Assembly (NCBI GenBank): GCA_003141555.1
Contig: PLMN01000029.1
Span: forward strand, 1-64,000
From: Candidatus Aminicenantota bacterium
GTDB lineage: Bacteria; Acidobacteriota; Aminicenantia; Aminicenantales; UBA4085
DNA: 64,000 nt
Direction: 5' to 3'
The notes beneath the pieces were generated by a model. It was not told the DNA's origin and did no database searches. It saw only the letters and a program-made list of their open reading frames with translations. Both the position numbers and the translations under genes were made by a program. Below are positions 8,645 through 17,522 of the stretch, one piece after another. Position 1 is the first letter of the stretch. The number at the start of each line of letters is the position of its first letter.

Positions 8645-9753
8645 GGGCGGGGGGCTCCGTACTTGTGATAAACCAGACAGGCGCCCTCGAACGAGACCAT
8701 GCATGGCCCGTAGGGGGAGTCGGGCTTGCACGTCCGGCTAAACAGCGGGCACTCCGGCGGGGCGATGAGGCCCCGCAGCACGTCACCGCAACGGCAGCCG
8801 GGGAGGTCGGCCGATCGGGGTTCGATCCGCAGCCCGTATTTGGACTCCGCATCGAAGGCGGCAAGGGCGGGCTTCAGCTTCAAGCCGCTCGCCGGGATGA
8901 CGCCGAGCCCCCGCCAGCACGCGTCCATGGGCTCGAGCATCTCGGCCATCAGGGCCCGGGCGACCGGGTTTCCGTCCTGCCGCACGACCCGAGTATATTC
9001 GTTGGCGACCCGCGGTTTTCCCTCGCGGATCTGGTCCAGAACCGACAGGATTCCGAGGAGGATATCGCCGGGCTCGAAGCCGGCGACGGCCCCGGGGAAG
9101 CCGTGGTCGCGGGCTATGAATTCGTAGGGCGCCGTGCCGATGATGGCGCTCACGTGGCCGGGATAGAGGAAGCCCGAGATCCGAACCTCGCCCGATTCGA
9201 GGATGGCCTTGAGCGGGGGAGGGATCAGCCACAGCGCGGACAGGATGGAATAATTCGCCAAGCGCTCCGCCGCGGCCGACTTGGCCATGAAGGCGATCGA
9301 GGGGATGGTCGTCTCGAAGCCGACCCCGAAGAACACGACGTCTTTTCCCGGGCTCTTCCGGGCCAGGGCGATCGACTCCTCGGGAGAGTAGACGACCTTC
9401 ACCTCCGACCCGCGGGCCGGGACGGCGGCCTGGAGCGACCCGCGGCGGGTCGGGACCCGGGTCATGTCGCCGAACGTGGCGAGGACCGTGTTCTCGCGCC
9501 CCGTGACCAGGCCGAGGGCGGCCTCGTGGATCTCGTTGGGCGTGATGCAGACCGGACAGCCGGGCCCGGAGACCATCTCCACGCCCGCGGCCTCGAGCAG
9601 GCCCTTGAGGCCGTGGCGATGGATGGTCATGGTATGCGTGCCGCAGACCTCCATGATCCGGACGGGGGACGTCAGGCCGCGCCGGCGCTCGGCAATTTTC
9701 TCGAGAAGCGCGGCGATGACCCTTTTATCCCGGAATCCGTTCATGGGGCGCAT
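8641..9753 (-). CDS. hypD: Hydrogenase maturation protein HypD
   Basis: The 370-residue iron-sulfur scaffold works with HypC to assemble Fe(CN)2CO. It has the invariant CGTHTM, SGPGCPVC and GFETT motifs, and late cysteines (GCRCGD, CKPDSPYGPCMV) that ligate the [4Fe-4S] cluster. ATG at 9753 is used here; ATG 9744 is an alternative. It lies 9 bases after hypC and overlaps hypE, so hypCDE form one transcript. Confidence 0.95.
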   Translation of the reverse strand: MRPMNGFRDKRVIAALLEKIAERRRGLTSPVRIMEVCGTHTMTIHRHGLKGLLEAAGVEMVSGPGCPVCITPNEIHEAALGLVTGRENTVLATFGDMTRVPTRRGSLQAAVPARGSEVKVVYSPEESIALARKSPGKDVVFFGVGFETTIPSIAFMAKSAAAERLANYSILSALWLIPPPLKAILESGEVRISGFLYPGHVSAIIGTAPYEFIARDHGFPGAVAGFEPGDILLGILSVLDQIREGKPRVANEYTRVVRQDGNPVARALMAEMLEPMDACWRGLGVIPASGLKLKPALAAFDAESKYGLRIEPRSADLPGCRCGDVLRGLIAPPECPLFSRTCKPDSPYGPCMVSFEGACLVYHKYGAPRP

Positions 9754-9762
9754 AGCCGCCGC

Positions 9763-9987
9763 TCAGCTTTTTTCCGCCATTTCGCGGAGCATATCCAGCG
9801 TCTCCAGGGCATCCGCTTCGTCGAGGCGGGAGATGGCGAAGCCGGCGTGGACGATCACCCAGTCGCCGATCTTCACGTCGTCGAGAAGAGCGAAATTCGT
9901 CTTGATCTTGGTCCCGAGGTAGTCGATCCGGCCGGTTTGAAAGGCGGGGTCGACCTCGATCACTTTCGATGGTATTCCCAGGCACAT
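9763..9987 (-). CDS. hypC: Hydrogenase assembly chaperone HypC/HupF
   Basis: The 74-residue protein begins MCLGIPSKV, with the essential Cys2 that binds the HypD iron centre and the hydrogenase large subunit. It continues with the OB-like strand pattern ending in DWVIVHAGFAI. Full length. AGAGGA precedes the ATG. First gene of hypCDE. Confidence 0.95.
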   Translation of the reverse strand: MCLGIPSKVIEVDPAFQTGRIDYLGTKIKTNFALLDDVKIGDWVIVHAGFAISRLDEADALETLDMLREMAEKS

Positions 9988-10002
9988 GGATGTCCTCTTT
10001 TT

Positions 10003-10030
10003 TCTATATCTAACTTATTTAGTTTATCAA
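10003..10030 (-). promoter_or_regulatory. Putative hypC promoter
   Basis: Reading on the minus strand, TTGATA (10030-10025), a 16-base spacer and TATAGA (10008-10003) precede hypC. The start would be near 9996, leaving a short leader that still contains AGGA. It lies back to back with the uppS promoter. Confidence 0.45.
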
Positions 10031-10065
10031 ATTTGGAGAGCTCTGGAAAGGGGTTTCCCGCCGTT

Positions 10066-10095
10066 TTGACTATTGGAGGAGAAAACCCGTATAAT
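10066..10095 (+). promoter_or_regulatory. uppS operon promoter, leaderless arrangement
   Basis: TTGACT (10066-10071), an 18-base spacer and a perfect TATAAT (10090-10095). The -10 ends 6 bases before the uppS ATG at 10102, so the predicted transcript starts at or beside the start codon. GGAGGAG at 10075-10081 lies inside the spacer and could act as an SD only for a transcript starting upstream, and it is too far from the ATG. Confidence 0.65.
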
Positions 10096-10101
10096 GTCCG
10101 C

Positions 10102-10875
10102 ATGTTCAAGGATTTAGAGGGGTTTCTCGCGCCGGGAAGCGACGAAGAGCGCCTGGCCCGGGAGATCGACCGCACCCGGCTTCCGCAGCACGTGGCCGTC
10201 ATCATGGACGGCAACGGCCGCTGGGCGAAAGCCCGGAATCTGCCCCGGACCGAAGGTCACCGGGCGGCGATCGAGTCCGTCCGTGAGATCGTGGAAACGG
10301 CCGCCCGGACCGGGATCAAGGTCCTGACCCTGTTTGCCTTCTCCTCGGAGAACTGGAAGCGTCCCCAGCGGGAAGTTTCGACCCTGTTCCGGCTGATGGT
10401 CGACTTCCTCAAGAAGGAGGACAAAATCCTCATCGAGAACGACATCCGACTGACCGTCCTCGGCCGCAAGGACGGGCTGCCGGCGAAGGCGCGCCGGGAG
10501 CTCGACCGCGTGGAGCGGATCACGCGGGACAACCGGCGGATGCGGTTCTGCGTCGCCTTGAACTACGGCGGCCGGGCCGAAATCGTCGATGCCGTGAAAG
10601 GCATTCTCGCCGATGGGATCACCAATCCCGGGGCGGTGGATGAGGAGGCCATTTCGCGCCGCCTCTACACCGCGGGCCTCCCCGATCCCGACCTCCTGAT
10701 CCGGACGAGCGGCGAGCGCCGGATCTCCAATTTCCTGTTGTGGCAGATCGCCTACGCCGAGATCTGGATCACGCCGGTGTTCTGGCCCGAGTTCCGCAAA
10801 TTCCATTTCCTTCAAGCCATCGCCGATTACCAGAAGCGGGAGCGACGGTTCGGCGACGTCCGGCCGCCTTCATGA
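10102..10875 (+). CDS. uppS: Isoprenyl transferase / undecaprenyl diphosphate synthase
   Basis: The 257-residue cis-prenyltransferase makes the C55 lipid carrier used for peptidoglycan and glycans. The catalytic VAVIMDGNGRWA (about residues 30-41), FAFSSENWKRP, LNYGGRAEIVDA, RTSGERRISNFLLWQ and a late FWPEF motif are all present. ATG 10102 is supported by the promoter and by family length; the open frame extends far upstream without homology. Its stop overlaps cdsA (ATGA). First gene of an envelope/isoprenoid operon reaching larE. Confidence 0.95.
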   Translation: MFKDLEGFLAPGSDEERLAREIDRTRLPQHVAVIMDGNGRWAKARNLPRTEGHRAAIESVREIVETAARTGIKVLTLFAFSSENWKRPQREVSTLFRLMVDFLKKEDKILIENDIRLTVLGRKDGLPAKARRELDRVERITRDNRRMRFCVALNYGGRAEIVDAVKGILADGITNPGAVDEEAISRRLYTAGLPDPDLLIRTSGERRISNFLLWQIAYAEIWITPVFWPEFRKFHFLQAIADYQKRERRFGDVRPPS

Positions 10876-11678
10876 GCCTGGTCCAGAGAACTCCGACCGC
10901 GATCGTCCTGCTGGCCCTCCTCTTTGCCGCGATCCAGTGGGCCCCCCCGACGGTGTTCTTCCTCGTCCTCCAGGGGGTCGTCGTCCTCGCCCTCGTCGAA
11001 TTCTATAACCTCGCCCGGAGGAAGAGGCTCCAACCCCAGCGGGCGGCCGGGATCGCCGCGGCTTTTCTCCTGAGCGCCTCGTTCTATTTCCGGACCGTGC
11101 CTCTCTCCCTGACTCTCTTCGGGGTCCTTTTCCTTCTCGGAGCGTATTACCTGGCCTATGCCCGGACCCTGGAGCGGATCATGGCCGTCCCGGGATCGAT
11201 GGCGATCACGGCCTTCGGCGCTCTCTATGTCGGATTTACCCTGAATTTCATCTATCTCCTCCGTGTCGAAAAGGGGCCGTCTTATTTGTATTTCTTCTTC
11301 GCCGTCATCTTCATCGGCGACACCGGAGCATACTTGTTCGGCAAGCTCCTCGGAAAGCACCCGATGTCCCCCCTTGTGAGCCCCCGAAAGACCTGGGAGG
11401 GCTGCGCCGGCGGGCTGGTCCTGGCGGGACTCGGCGCCGCGGCGGCCCAGCAGCTGATCCTCAAGTCCGTCCCCCTCGGCCAAGCCGTCCTTTGCGCGCT
11501 CGTCATCCACGCCGTGGCCCAGATGAGCGATCCTCTCGAGTCGCTGTTCAAGCGGGCGGTCGGGGTCAAGGATTCCTCCAACCTCCTGCCCGGCCACGGC
11601 GGCTTCCTGGACCGCGTCGACAGCCTCATCCTGGCGGGGCCGGCCTTCTATTTCTACATCCTGTCCTTCTGGAAATAG
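10872..11678 (+). CDS. cdsA: Phosphatidate cytidylyltransferase
   Basis: The 268-residue inner-membrane enzyme makes CDP-diacylglycerol from CTP and phosphatidate. About seven hydrophobic segments are followed by the CdsA signature LFKRAVGVKDSSNLLPGHGG and DRVDS near the C-terminus. GDTGAYLFGKLLGKH and SPRKTWEG are also typical. Translationally coupled to uppS by an ATGA overlap. Confidence 0.93.
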   Translation: MSLVQRTPTAIVLLALLFAAIQWAPPTVFFLVLQGVVVLALVEFYNLARRKRLQPQRAAGIAAAFLLSASFYFRTVPLSLTLFGVLFLLGAYYLAYARTLERIMAVPGSMAITAFGALYVGFTLNFIYLLRVEKGPSYLYFFFAVIFIGDTGAYLFGKLLGKHPMSPLVSPRKTWEGCAGGLVLAGLGAAAAQQLILKSVPLGQAVLCALVIHAVAQMSDPLESLFKRAVGVKDSSNLLPGHGGFLDRVDSLILAGPAFYFYILSFWK

Positions 11679-11684
11679 CCCCGG

Positions 11685-12842
11685 ATGAAGAGCGTCGCCA
11701 TCCTCGGATCCACCGGCACGATCGGCCGGAACACGCTCGACGTCATCCGGCGCCATCCCGGGGAATTCCGGGTCGCGGCCCTGGCCGCGGGCGCGAATTC
11801 CCGGCTCCTCGCGGAGCAGGTCCGCGAGTTCCGGCCCCGGATCGTCTCCCTGGACCGGCCCGAGGACGCGGCCTCGTTCCGCCGGGGCATCGGAATCCGG
11901 GGGCTTAAGGTCCTGGCCGGCCTCGAGGGAGCCGTGGAAATCGGGGGCGGTCCGGAGAGCACCGTCGTCGTCTCGGCCATCACGGGGATCGCCGGACTGA
12001 GGCCCACCCTGGCCGCGGTCCGGGCCGGGAAGATCGTCGCCCTGGCGAACAAGGAATCCATGGTCGTGGCCGGATCTCTGCTCCGCAAAGCCGCGGCGGC
12101 CTCCGGGGCCGTGATCGTGCCCGTGGACTCCGAGCATTCCGGCGTGTTCCAGTGCCTGACCGGCGGGAACCGGCCCCATGTGAAAAAGGTGATCCTGACC
12201 GCCTCGGGCGGCCCGTTCTTCAAGACCCCGCTCCGCGAGTTCCGGACGAAGTCGGTCGCCGAGGCCTTGGCCCATCCGCGGTGGAGGATGGGCCGCAAAG
12301 TGACCGTCGATTCGGCCACCCTCATGAACAAGGGGCTGGAGCTCATTGAGGCCCGGGCCCTGTTCGATCTCGAGCCCGGCGAGCTCGGCATCCTCATCCA
12401 TCCCCAGAGCATCGTTCACGCCCTGGTGGAGCTCTGCGACGGGTCGATCCTCGCCCAGCTCAGCCCGACGGATATGCGGTTCCCCATCCAGTATGCCTTG
12501 ACCTATCCGGGACGCCGCGAGTCCGGCCTCCCGCCGCTCGACCTCGCGGCCGCGGGGCCGCTCGAGTTCCACGAAGTCGAGCTCCGGCGCTACCCTCTTC
12601 TCGCCCTGGCCCTCCGGGCCTTGAAGGAAGGCGGCAGTCTCCCCGTGGCCCTGAATGCGGCCAACGAGGTCGCGGTCGAGGCCTTCCTCTCGGGGAGGAT
12701 CGGCTTCCTGGGAATCACCGACGTCCTCCACGCCGCCCTGGACCGGCACATCCGGGCGAGCGTCCTGGATCTCGACGACATCTTCGACATCGACCGGCGG
12801 ACGCGGGAGCGGACCGCCCGGATCATTCAACGCAAGGAATAG
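11685..12842 (+). CDS. dxr: 1-deoxy-D-xylulose 5-phosphate reductoisomerase
   Basis: The 385-residue NADPH enzyme makes MEP, the committed step of non-mevalonate isoprenoid synthesis. It has the N-terminal GSTGTIGRNTLDV, ALANKESMV, PVDSEHSG, the flexible loop TASGGPF, and HPRWRMGRKVTVDSATLMNK; the metal-binding and substrate residues of the family are in place. The end carries NAANEVAVEAFL. It starts 6 bases after cdsA. Confidence 0.96.
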   Translation: MKSVAILGSTGTIGRNTLDVIRRHPGEFRVAALAAGANSRLLAEQVREFRPRIVSLDRPEDAASFRRGIGIRGLKVLAGLEGAVEIGGGPESTVVVSAITGIAGLRPTLAAVRAGKIVALANKESMVVAGSLLRKAAAASGAVIVPVDSEHSGVFQCLTGGNRPHVKKVILTASGGPFFKTPLREFRTKSVAEALAHPRWRMGRKVTVDSATLMNKGLELIEARALFDLEPGELGILIHPQSIVHALVELCDGSILAQLSPTDMRFPIQYALTYPGRRESGLPPLDLAAAGPLEFHEVELRRYPLLALALRALKEGGSLPVALNAANEVAVEAFLSGRIGFLGITDVLHAALDRHIRASVLDLDDIFDIDRRTRERTARIIQRKE

Positions 12843-12849
12843 AACACCC

Positions 12850-14202
12850 ATGGGCCCAATCATCGGCACAATCGTCGCCTTCCTCCTCGTCTTCGGGATT
12901 TTGGTCCTGGTCCATGAGCTCGGCCATTTCGCCACGGCCAAGTTCGTCGGCGTCCGGGTCGAGGCCTTCTCCTTCGGCTTCGGCAAGCGGCTCTTCGGAT
13001 TCAAGCGTGGGGACACGGACTACCGGATCTGCCTCGTTCCCGTCGGCGGCTATGTAAAGTTCCTGGGGGAGGAGGCCGTCGAGCCGGGCGCGGCGCTCGA
13101 GCCCGACAACTTCATGGCCAAGAGCCGCTGGAAGCGGTTCCTGATCATCGTCATGGGGGCGGTGATGAATATCCTCCTGGCGATCGCGGCCTTTACCGTG
13201 GTCAACATGGCCGGCGTGACCGTGCCCGAATACCTCAACGACAAGCCGGTCATCGGCTGGATCGATGCCGGATCGCCCGCGGAAAAGGCCGACCTTCGGA
13301 TCGACGACGAAATCCTCCGGATCAACGCCAAGACCGTCGCCACCTGGAACGACGTCGAGATGGCGATCGGCACCCGCCCGGAGAAGGTCCTGACGATCGA
13401 CATCCGGCGCGCCGGCCGGGAGATGCCCGTGACGCTCATGACCGGGCTGGATAAGAAATACAAGTTCGACCTGGGATATGCCGGCTTCTATGGAAAAATC
13501 CTGACCCAGGTCCAGCTGGTCAATCCCGGCTCGCCGGCCGAAAAGGGCGGGCTGAAGCCGGGCGACGTCGTCCAGACGATCAACGGTGAGCCGGTCTATT
13601 TTTATAAGTTCGTCCAAGTGCTCGAGAAGAACCCCGAGAAGGAGCTCGAGATCGGCGTCCTGCGCGACGGCCGGCCGCTCGCCCTCCACGTGACGCCGCG
13701 CCGCGAGGGGCAGGTCGGTAAGATCGGCGTCCTTCAGGTCATGAAGTCGGTCGAGAAGAAATATGCCTTTTTCGGGGCGCTCGGCCAGAGCCTTAAAGAC
13801 TGCTCCTCCATGGCCCTGACGCTCCTCGACCTCATCAAGAAGCTCTTCACCGGGCAAGCCTCGGCCTCCAAGAATTTGGGCGGCCCGCTCGAGATCGCCA
13901 GCATGTCCTACTCGTTCTTCCAGCTCGGATTCATCAGGCTCCTCTGGTTCATGGGCTTCATCAGCCTCCAGCTCGGCGTCATCAACCTCCTCCCGATCCC
14001 CGTCCTGCCGCTCGACGGAACGCAGATCTTCATCCTCGGCTTGGAGGGGATCCTGCGCCGCGACCTCAGCCCCAAGCTCAAGCAGATCTGGACGCAGCTC
14101 ATGTTCATCGTCTTCATGGCCCTCTTCGCCTTTCTCATCGTGAACGACGTCGTGCGCCGCCTGCCGCAGGGCTGGAAGAGCCTGCTCCCGTTCCTGAAAT
14201 GA
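12850..14202 (+). CDS. rseP: Site-2 membrane zinc metalloprotease RseP
   Basis: The 450-residue protease has the active-site HELGH in its first transmembrane helix (about residues 20-24). The matching LDG motif lies in the third core helix (PVLPLDGTQIF, about 385-395). Two PDZ domains lie between them, each with a GSPAEKA/GG ligand loop. It probably cleaves an anti-sigma factor or signal-peptide remnants in the inner membrane. No sigma/anti-sigma pair is in the window. ATG 12850 follows dxr by 7 bases; its stop overlaps ispG. Confidence 0.94.
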   Translation: MGPIIGTIVAFLLVFGILVLVHELGHFATAKFVGVRVEAFSFGFGKRLFGFKRGDTDYRICLVPVGGYVKFLGEEAVEPGAALEPDNFMAKSRWKRFLIIVMGAVMNILLAIAAFTVVNMAGVTVPEYLNDKPVIGWIDAGSPAEKADLRIDDEILRINAKTVATWNDVEMAIGTRPEKVLTIDIRRAGREMPVTLMTGLDKKYKFDLGYAGFYGKILTQVQLVNPGSPAEKGGLKPGDVVQTINGEPVYFYKFVQVLEKNPEKELEIGVLRDGRPLALHVTPRREGQVGKIGVLQVMKSVEKKYAFFGALGQSLKDCSSMALTLLDLIKKLFTGQASASKNLGGPLEIASMSYSFFQLGFIRLLWFMGFISLQLGVINLLPIPVLPLDGTQIFILGLEGILRRDLSPKLKQIWTQLMFIVFMALFAFLIVNDVVRRLPQGWKSLLPFLK

Positions 14203-15341
14203 CCCATAGCGCCAAGCTCGTCCTGCGCCCCGAAGCCGCCCCGTTCCCCCGGCGCGCGACGCGCCGGATTCTTCTCGGCGGGATTCCCATCGGCGGCGGG
14301 GCGCCGATCCCGGTCCAATCCATGACCAAGACCGATACCCGCGACGTCCGGGCGACGGTGGCCCAGATCCGGAGGCTCGAACGGGCCGGATGCGAAATCG
14401 TCCGGCTGGCGGTGCCCGACGCGGAGGCCGTCAAGGCCCTGGGCAGGATCCGGGCCCGGGTCCGCGTGCCGCTCGTAGCCGATATCCACTTCGACCACCG
14501 CCTGGCCCTGGCCTCCATCGCCCTGGGCGTCGACGGGTTGAGGATCAACCCGGGCAACATCGGCTCCCGGGAAAAGGTCCGCGAAGTCGTGCGAGCCGCC
14601 AAGGACCGCGGCATTCCGATTCGGATCGGGGTGAATTCGGGCTCGCTCGAAAAAGATCTCCTCCGGAGCCGGGGAGGGGCCACGGCCGAGGCCATGGTCG
14701 AGAGCGCCCTCCGGCACATCGCCCTCCTCGAGGAGCTCGATTTCCGGGCGATCAAAGTCTCGCTTAAAGCCTCGGACGTGCCCCGCACGGTCGAAGCCTA
14801 TCGTCTCCTCGCCCGGAAGGTCGACTACCCGTTCCACGCGGGGATCACTGAAGCCGGGACCCTCCTGTCCGGCGCGATCAAGTCGTCCGTCGGCCTCGGC
14901 ATCCTGCTCGCCGAGGGCCTGGCCGACACGGTCCGCGTCTCCCTGACCGCGCCGCCCGAGGACGAGGTGCGGGCGGGGTTCCAAATCCTGGCCAGCCTGG
15001 GATTGCGCCGCCGCGGGGTGAACGTGGTCTCGTGCCCGACGTGCGGGCGCTGCGAAGTGGACATGGCCCCGATTGCCGCCGCGGTCGAAAAGAGCCTGGC
15101 CGGCCTCGGCGCGGATATGACCGTCGCCGTCATGGGGTGCATGGTCAACGGCCCCGGCGAAGCTCGGGAAGCCGATCTCGGCGTGGCCTGCGGCCGAGGC
15201 TCGGGGGCGCTCTTCCGCAAGGGGAAGCTCCTTCGCCGCGTGGCCGCCGCGGACATCGCCGCGGAGATCGTCCGGGAAGCCGGACGCCTCGCGGGGGAGA
15301 AGCCCGTCCCCCCGGGCAAATCCCCAAAGGACAAGGCATGA
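14199..15341 (+). CDS. ispG: 4-hydroxy-3-methylbut-2-enyl diphosphate synthase (IspG/GcpE)
   Basis: The 380-residue iron-sulfur enzyme converts MEcPP to HMBPP. The N-terminal TIM barrel holds PIPVQSMTKTDTRDV and LRINPGNIG. The C-terminal cluster ligands are CPTCGRCE and MGCMVNGPGEA. No eukaryote-type insertion is present, so it is the short bacterial form. Coupled to rseP (ATGA) and to larE (ATGA). Confidence 0.96.
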   Translation: MTHSAKLVLRPEAAPFPRRATRRILLGGIPIGGGAPIPVQSMTKTDTRDVRATVAQIRRLERAGCEIVRLAVPDAEAVKALGRIRARVRVPLVADIHFDHRLALASIALGVDGLRINPGNIGSREKVREVVRAAKDRGIPIRIGVNSGSLEKDLLRSRGGATAEAMVESALRHIALLEELDFRAIKVSLKASDVPRTVEAYRLLARKVDYPFHAGITEAGTLLSGAIKSSVGLGILLAEGLADTVRVSLTAPPEDEVRAGFQILASLGLRRRGVNVVSCPTCGRCEVDMAPIAAAVEKSLAGLGADMTVAVMGCMVNGPGEAREADLGVACGRGSGALFRKGKLLRRVAAADIAAEIVREAGRLAGEKPVPPGKSPKDKA

Positions 15342-16225
15342 GCCCGAAAGCGAAGACATCGAACCGGGTCCGGACGGCTGCCCTGGCGGCCAAGCTTGAA
15401 AAGCTTCAAGGACTGTTGAAGAGTATGGGGAGCGTCCTGGTCGCTTTTTCCGGCGGCGTGGACAGCACCTTATTGCTCAAGGCGGCGTCGGAAGCGCTGG
15501 GGGACCGTGTCTTGGCCGTGATCGCCAGCTCGGAAACCTATCCCGGCCGCGAGATCCGCCAGGCCCGGGAGATCTCCAAGGCGATGGGCGTCCGAACCAA
15601 GGTCATTCATACCTGCGAAATCGATAATCCCGAATTCGTCAAGAACCCGCCGATGCGGTGCTACCACTGCAAGAGGGAGCTCTTCTCCGCGCTCAAGGCC
15701 ATCGCCGAGGCGGAGGGGATTCCCCGCGTCCTGGACGGCCAGAACGTGGACGACCTGGGCGATTTCCGGCCGGGGGCGAAGGCGGGCCGGGAGCTCGGCG
15801 TGCGGTCGCCGCTCAAGGAGGCGGGCTTGACGAAGGACGATATCCGCGCGATCTCGAAGGCCTACGGCCTGCCCACCTGGAACAAGCCGTCGCTCGCCTG
15901 CCTCGCCTCGCGGTTTCCGTACGATACGCCGATCGACATCAAGAGCCTCAAGCAGGTGGGCGCGGCCGAGGACTTCCTGAGGAGCTTCGGCGCCGGCCAG
16001 CTGCGCGTCCGGCACCACGGCTCGATTGCCCGGATCGAAGTGGCGCCGGAGGAATTCAGGAAGCTCCTGGCGCCGGGAGTCCGGAAAAAGATCCTCGCCC
16101 GGCTGAAGAAGCTCGGCTACCTTTACGTGACGATTGACTTGGCGGGGTACCGGACGGGGAGCATGAACGAAGCCCTCTCGAAAAAGAGGAAGCGGGTGCC
16201 GGGCAAAGCGCCCCGGCCGGACTGA
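15338..16225 (+). CDS. larE: LarE-like ATP-dependent sulfur transferase
   Basis: The 295-residue PP-loop protein has SGGVDST at about 39-45 (ATP adenylation), MRCYHCKREL, DGQNVDDLGDFRPG and the PSLACLASRFPYDTP segment. That last segment holds the cysteine that LarE enzymes sacrifice as sulfur donor to the nickel-pincer nucleotide of lactate racemase. larB, larC and larA are not in the window. It overlaps ispG by 4 bases, an unusual location, so another sulfur-transfer role is possible. The C-terminal residues are lysine/arginine-rich. Confidence 0.9.
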   Translation: MSPKAKTSNRVRTAALAAKLEKLQGLLKSMGSVLVAFSGGVDSTLLLKAASEALGDRVLAVIASSETYPGREIRQAREISKAMGVRTKVIHTCEIDNPEFVKNPPMRCYHCKRELFSALKAIAEAEGIPRVLDGQNVDDLGDFRPGAKAGRELGVRSPLKEAGLTKDDIRAISKAYGLPTWNKPSLACLASRFPYDTPIDIKSLKQVGAAEDFLRSFGAGQLRVRHHGSIARIEVAPEEFRKLLAPGVRKKILARLKKLGYLYVTIDLAGYRTGSMNEALSKKRKRVPGKAPRPD

Positions 16226-16266
16226 GGACCCCTCTCGGGGTTTGGGGAGGGAACGAAAAAAATGAT

Positions 16267-16310
16267 TCCCGGGGGAAAGCCTCGCCTTGCGGCGCCGCTT
16301 TCCCCCGGGA
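16267..16310. terminator. Large palindrome between convergent larE and exbD
   Basis: TCCCGGGGGAAAGC (16267-16280) is perfectly complementary to GCTTTCCCCCGGGA (16297-16310), with a 16-base GC-rich loop. Placed between two convergent genes, it most likely acts as a bidirectional transcription stop. There is no long T-run, so a nucleoprotein or REP role remains possible. Confidence 0.6.
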
Positions 16311-16327
16311 GGGGATGACGAGGGTCG

Positions 16328-16768
16328 TTAGCCCTTTTCGGAAGTCTTCTTTTCCGTGATGATGGCAATGTTCTCGATGCCGGCTTCGCGGATCTTGAAA
16401 TAGATCCCGTCGGGCTCGACGAGCTTGCCGTATTCAAGGTCGCCGTCGATCTTGAGGTAGAGCTTCTTCTCCTGAACGGTCAGAAACGCCTCCTCGAGCA
16501 GCGATTGGAGCTTGTCGAGGGTGGTCTTTTCATGGTTCAGGTAGATCGTGCCGTCCTTCTTGACGTAGAGGACAACGAATTCATTGCTCTCGAGGTTTGG
16601 GGGCATCGGTGCCGTATTCATCGCCGTCGGCAGCTTGATGTCGACGCCCTTCTGGACGAGAGGGGTTACGACCATGAAGATGATCAGCAGAACAAGAAGA
16701 ACATCACACAGGGGCACGACGTTGGGCTCGGATCGGACCTTTTCCTTGCCCCCTAATGAGAAGGACAT
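16328..16768 (-). CDS. exbD: ExbD/TolR-family biopolymer transport protein
   Basis: The 146-residue inner-membrane protein is a subunit of the proton-driven TonB energiser. A short cytoplasmic N-terminus leads into one transmembrane helix, VVPLCDVLLVLLIIFMVVTP, with the essential proton-carrying Asp. A periplasmic domain follows that ends GIENIAIITEK. Last gene of tonB-exbB-exbD, 37 bases after exbB. Confidence 0.9.
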   Translation of the reverse strand: MSFSLGGKEKVRSEPNVVPLCDVLLVLLIIFMVVTPLVQKGVDIKLPTAMNTAPMPPNLESNEFVVLYVKKDGTIYLNHEKTTLDKLQSLLEEAFLTVQEKKLYLKIDGDLEYGKLVEPDGIYFKIREAGIENIAIITEKKTSEKG

Positions 16769-16805
16769 GGCATGCCTCTCTTTGCGACGATGCGCGGTCG
16801 AGCCG

Positions 16806-17477
16806 CTACTTGCCCTGGCGAACGAAGAAGTCGATGACCTGGGACGTGGTGTTGGCCATCTCCGCGTCGTAGACTTCGACCTTGGTGTTCAGGTAGTTGT
16901 AGCACCACAGGGCGATGACGGCGACTCCGATTCCGAAGGCCGTGGTAACCAGGGCTTCGGCGATGCCTCCGGCGACGGCGCCGATGCCGCCCGAGCCGGT
17001 GAGGGCCATGCCCTTGAAGGCGTTGATGATGCCCGAAATCGTGCCGAAGAGGCCGATGAAGGGGGCGGAGGTGGCGATCGTGGCCAGGACGCTCAGGCCT
17101 TTCTTCAGCTCCTGGTTGAACACGGAGGCGGCGCGGTCGCAACCCCGCTCGGCCGTCTGGAGCTGCTCTTCATGGCTGATGCCGGCGGCCTTTCCTTCGG
17201 TGAATTCGGCAATTCCGGCGGCGGTGATGCGGGCCAGGTGGCTGCCCTTGTATTCCTTCTTGGAGGCGAGGGCGAGGGCTTCCTTGATTTGTCCGTTCTT
17301 CAACATCTCGGCGAGCTTCGGGGCGATTTCGCGGGACTTGTTCTTCGCCCGTCCATACGCCATCGATCTCTCGATGAGCATATAGAGAGAAACGATCGAG
17401 AGGGCGATCAGGATGAACGAGACGGCTTTGGCTACGGGACCCATAGCCTGAAACATTTCTACGAGACCAAATTGCAT
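16806..17477 (-). CDS. exbB: MotA/TolQ/ExbB-family proton channel
   Basis: The 223-residue membrane protein has an N-terminal helix (VAKAVSFILIALSIVSLYMLI), a long cytoplasmic helical stretch, and two C-terminal helices. These include LSVLATIATSAPFIGLFGTISGIINAF, the hallmark of ExbB/TolQ. A strong AAGGAGG ribosome-binding site precedes the ATG. It works with ExbD to power TonB. Middle gene of the operon. Confidence 0.93.
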   Translation of the reverse strand: MQFGLVEMFQAMGPVAKAVSFILIALSIVSLYMLIERSMAYGRAKNKSREIAPKLAEMLKNGQIKEALALASKKEYKGSHLARITAAGIAEFTEGKAAGISHEEQLQTAERGCDRAASVFNQELKKGLSVLATIATSAPFIGLFGTISGIINAFKGMALTGSGGIGAVAGGIAEALVTTAFGIGVAVIALWCYNYLNTKVEVYDAEMANTTSQVIDFFVRQGK

Positions 17478-17522
17478 TTAAGAACCTCCTTTTAGTATTC
17501 CAAAGCCATTCAGCTTCGTTAT

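Noticed and set aside
8665-10101. Upstream extension of uppS
   Set aside because: Antisense to hypD/hypC with no UppS similarity. The promoter and ATG at 10102 fix the start.
16584-17495. Plus-strand ORFs over exbB/exbD
   Set aside because: Shadow frames of GC-rich genes. The minus strand has clear ExbB/ExbD motifs and ribosome-binding sites.
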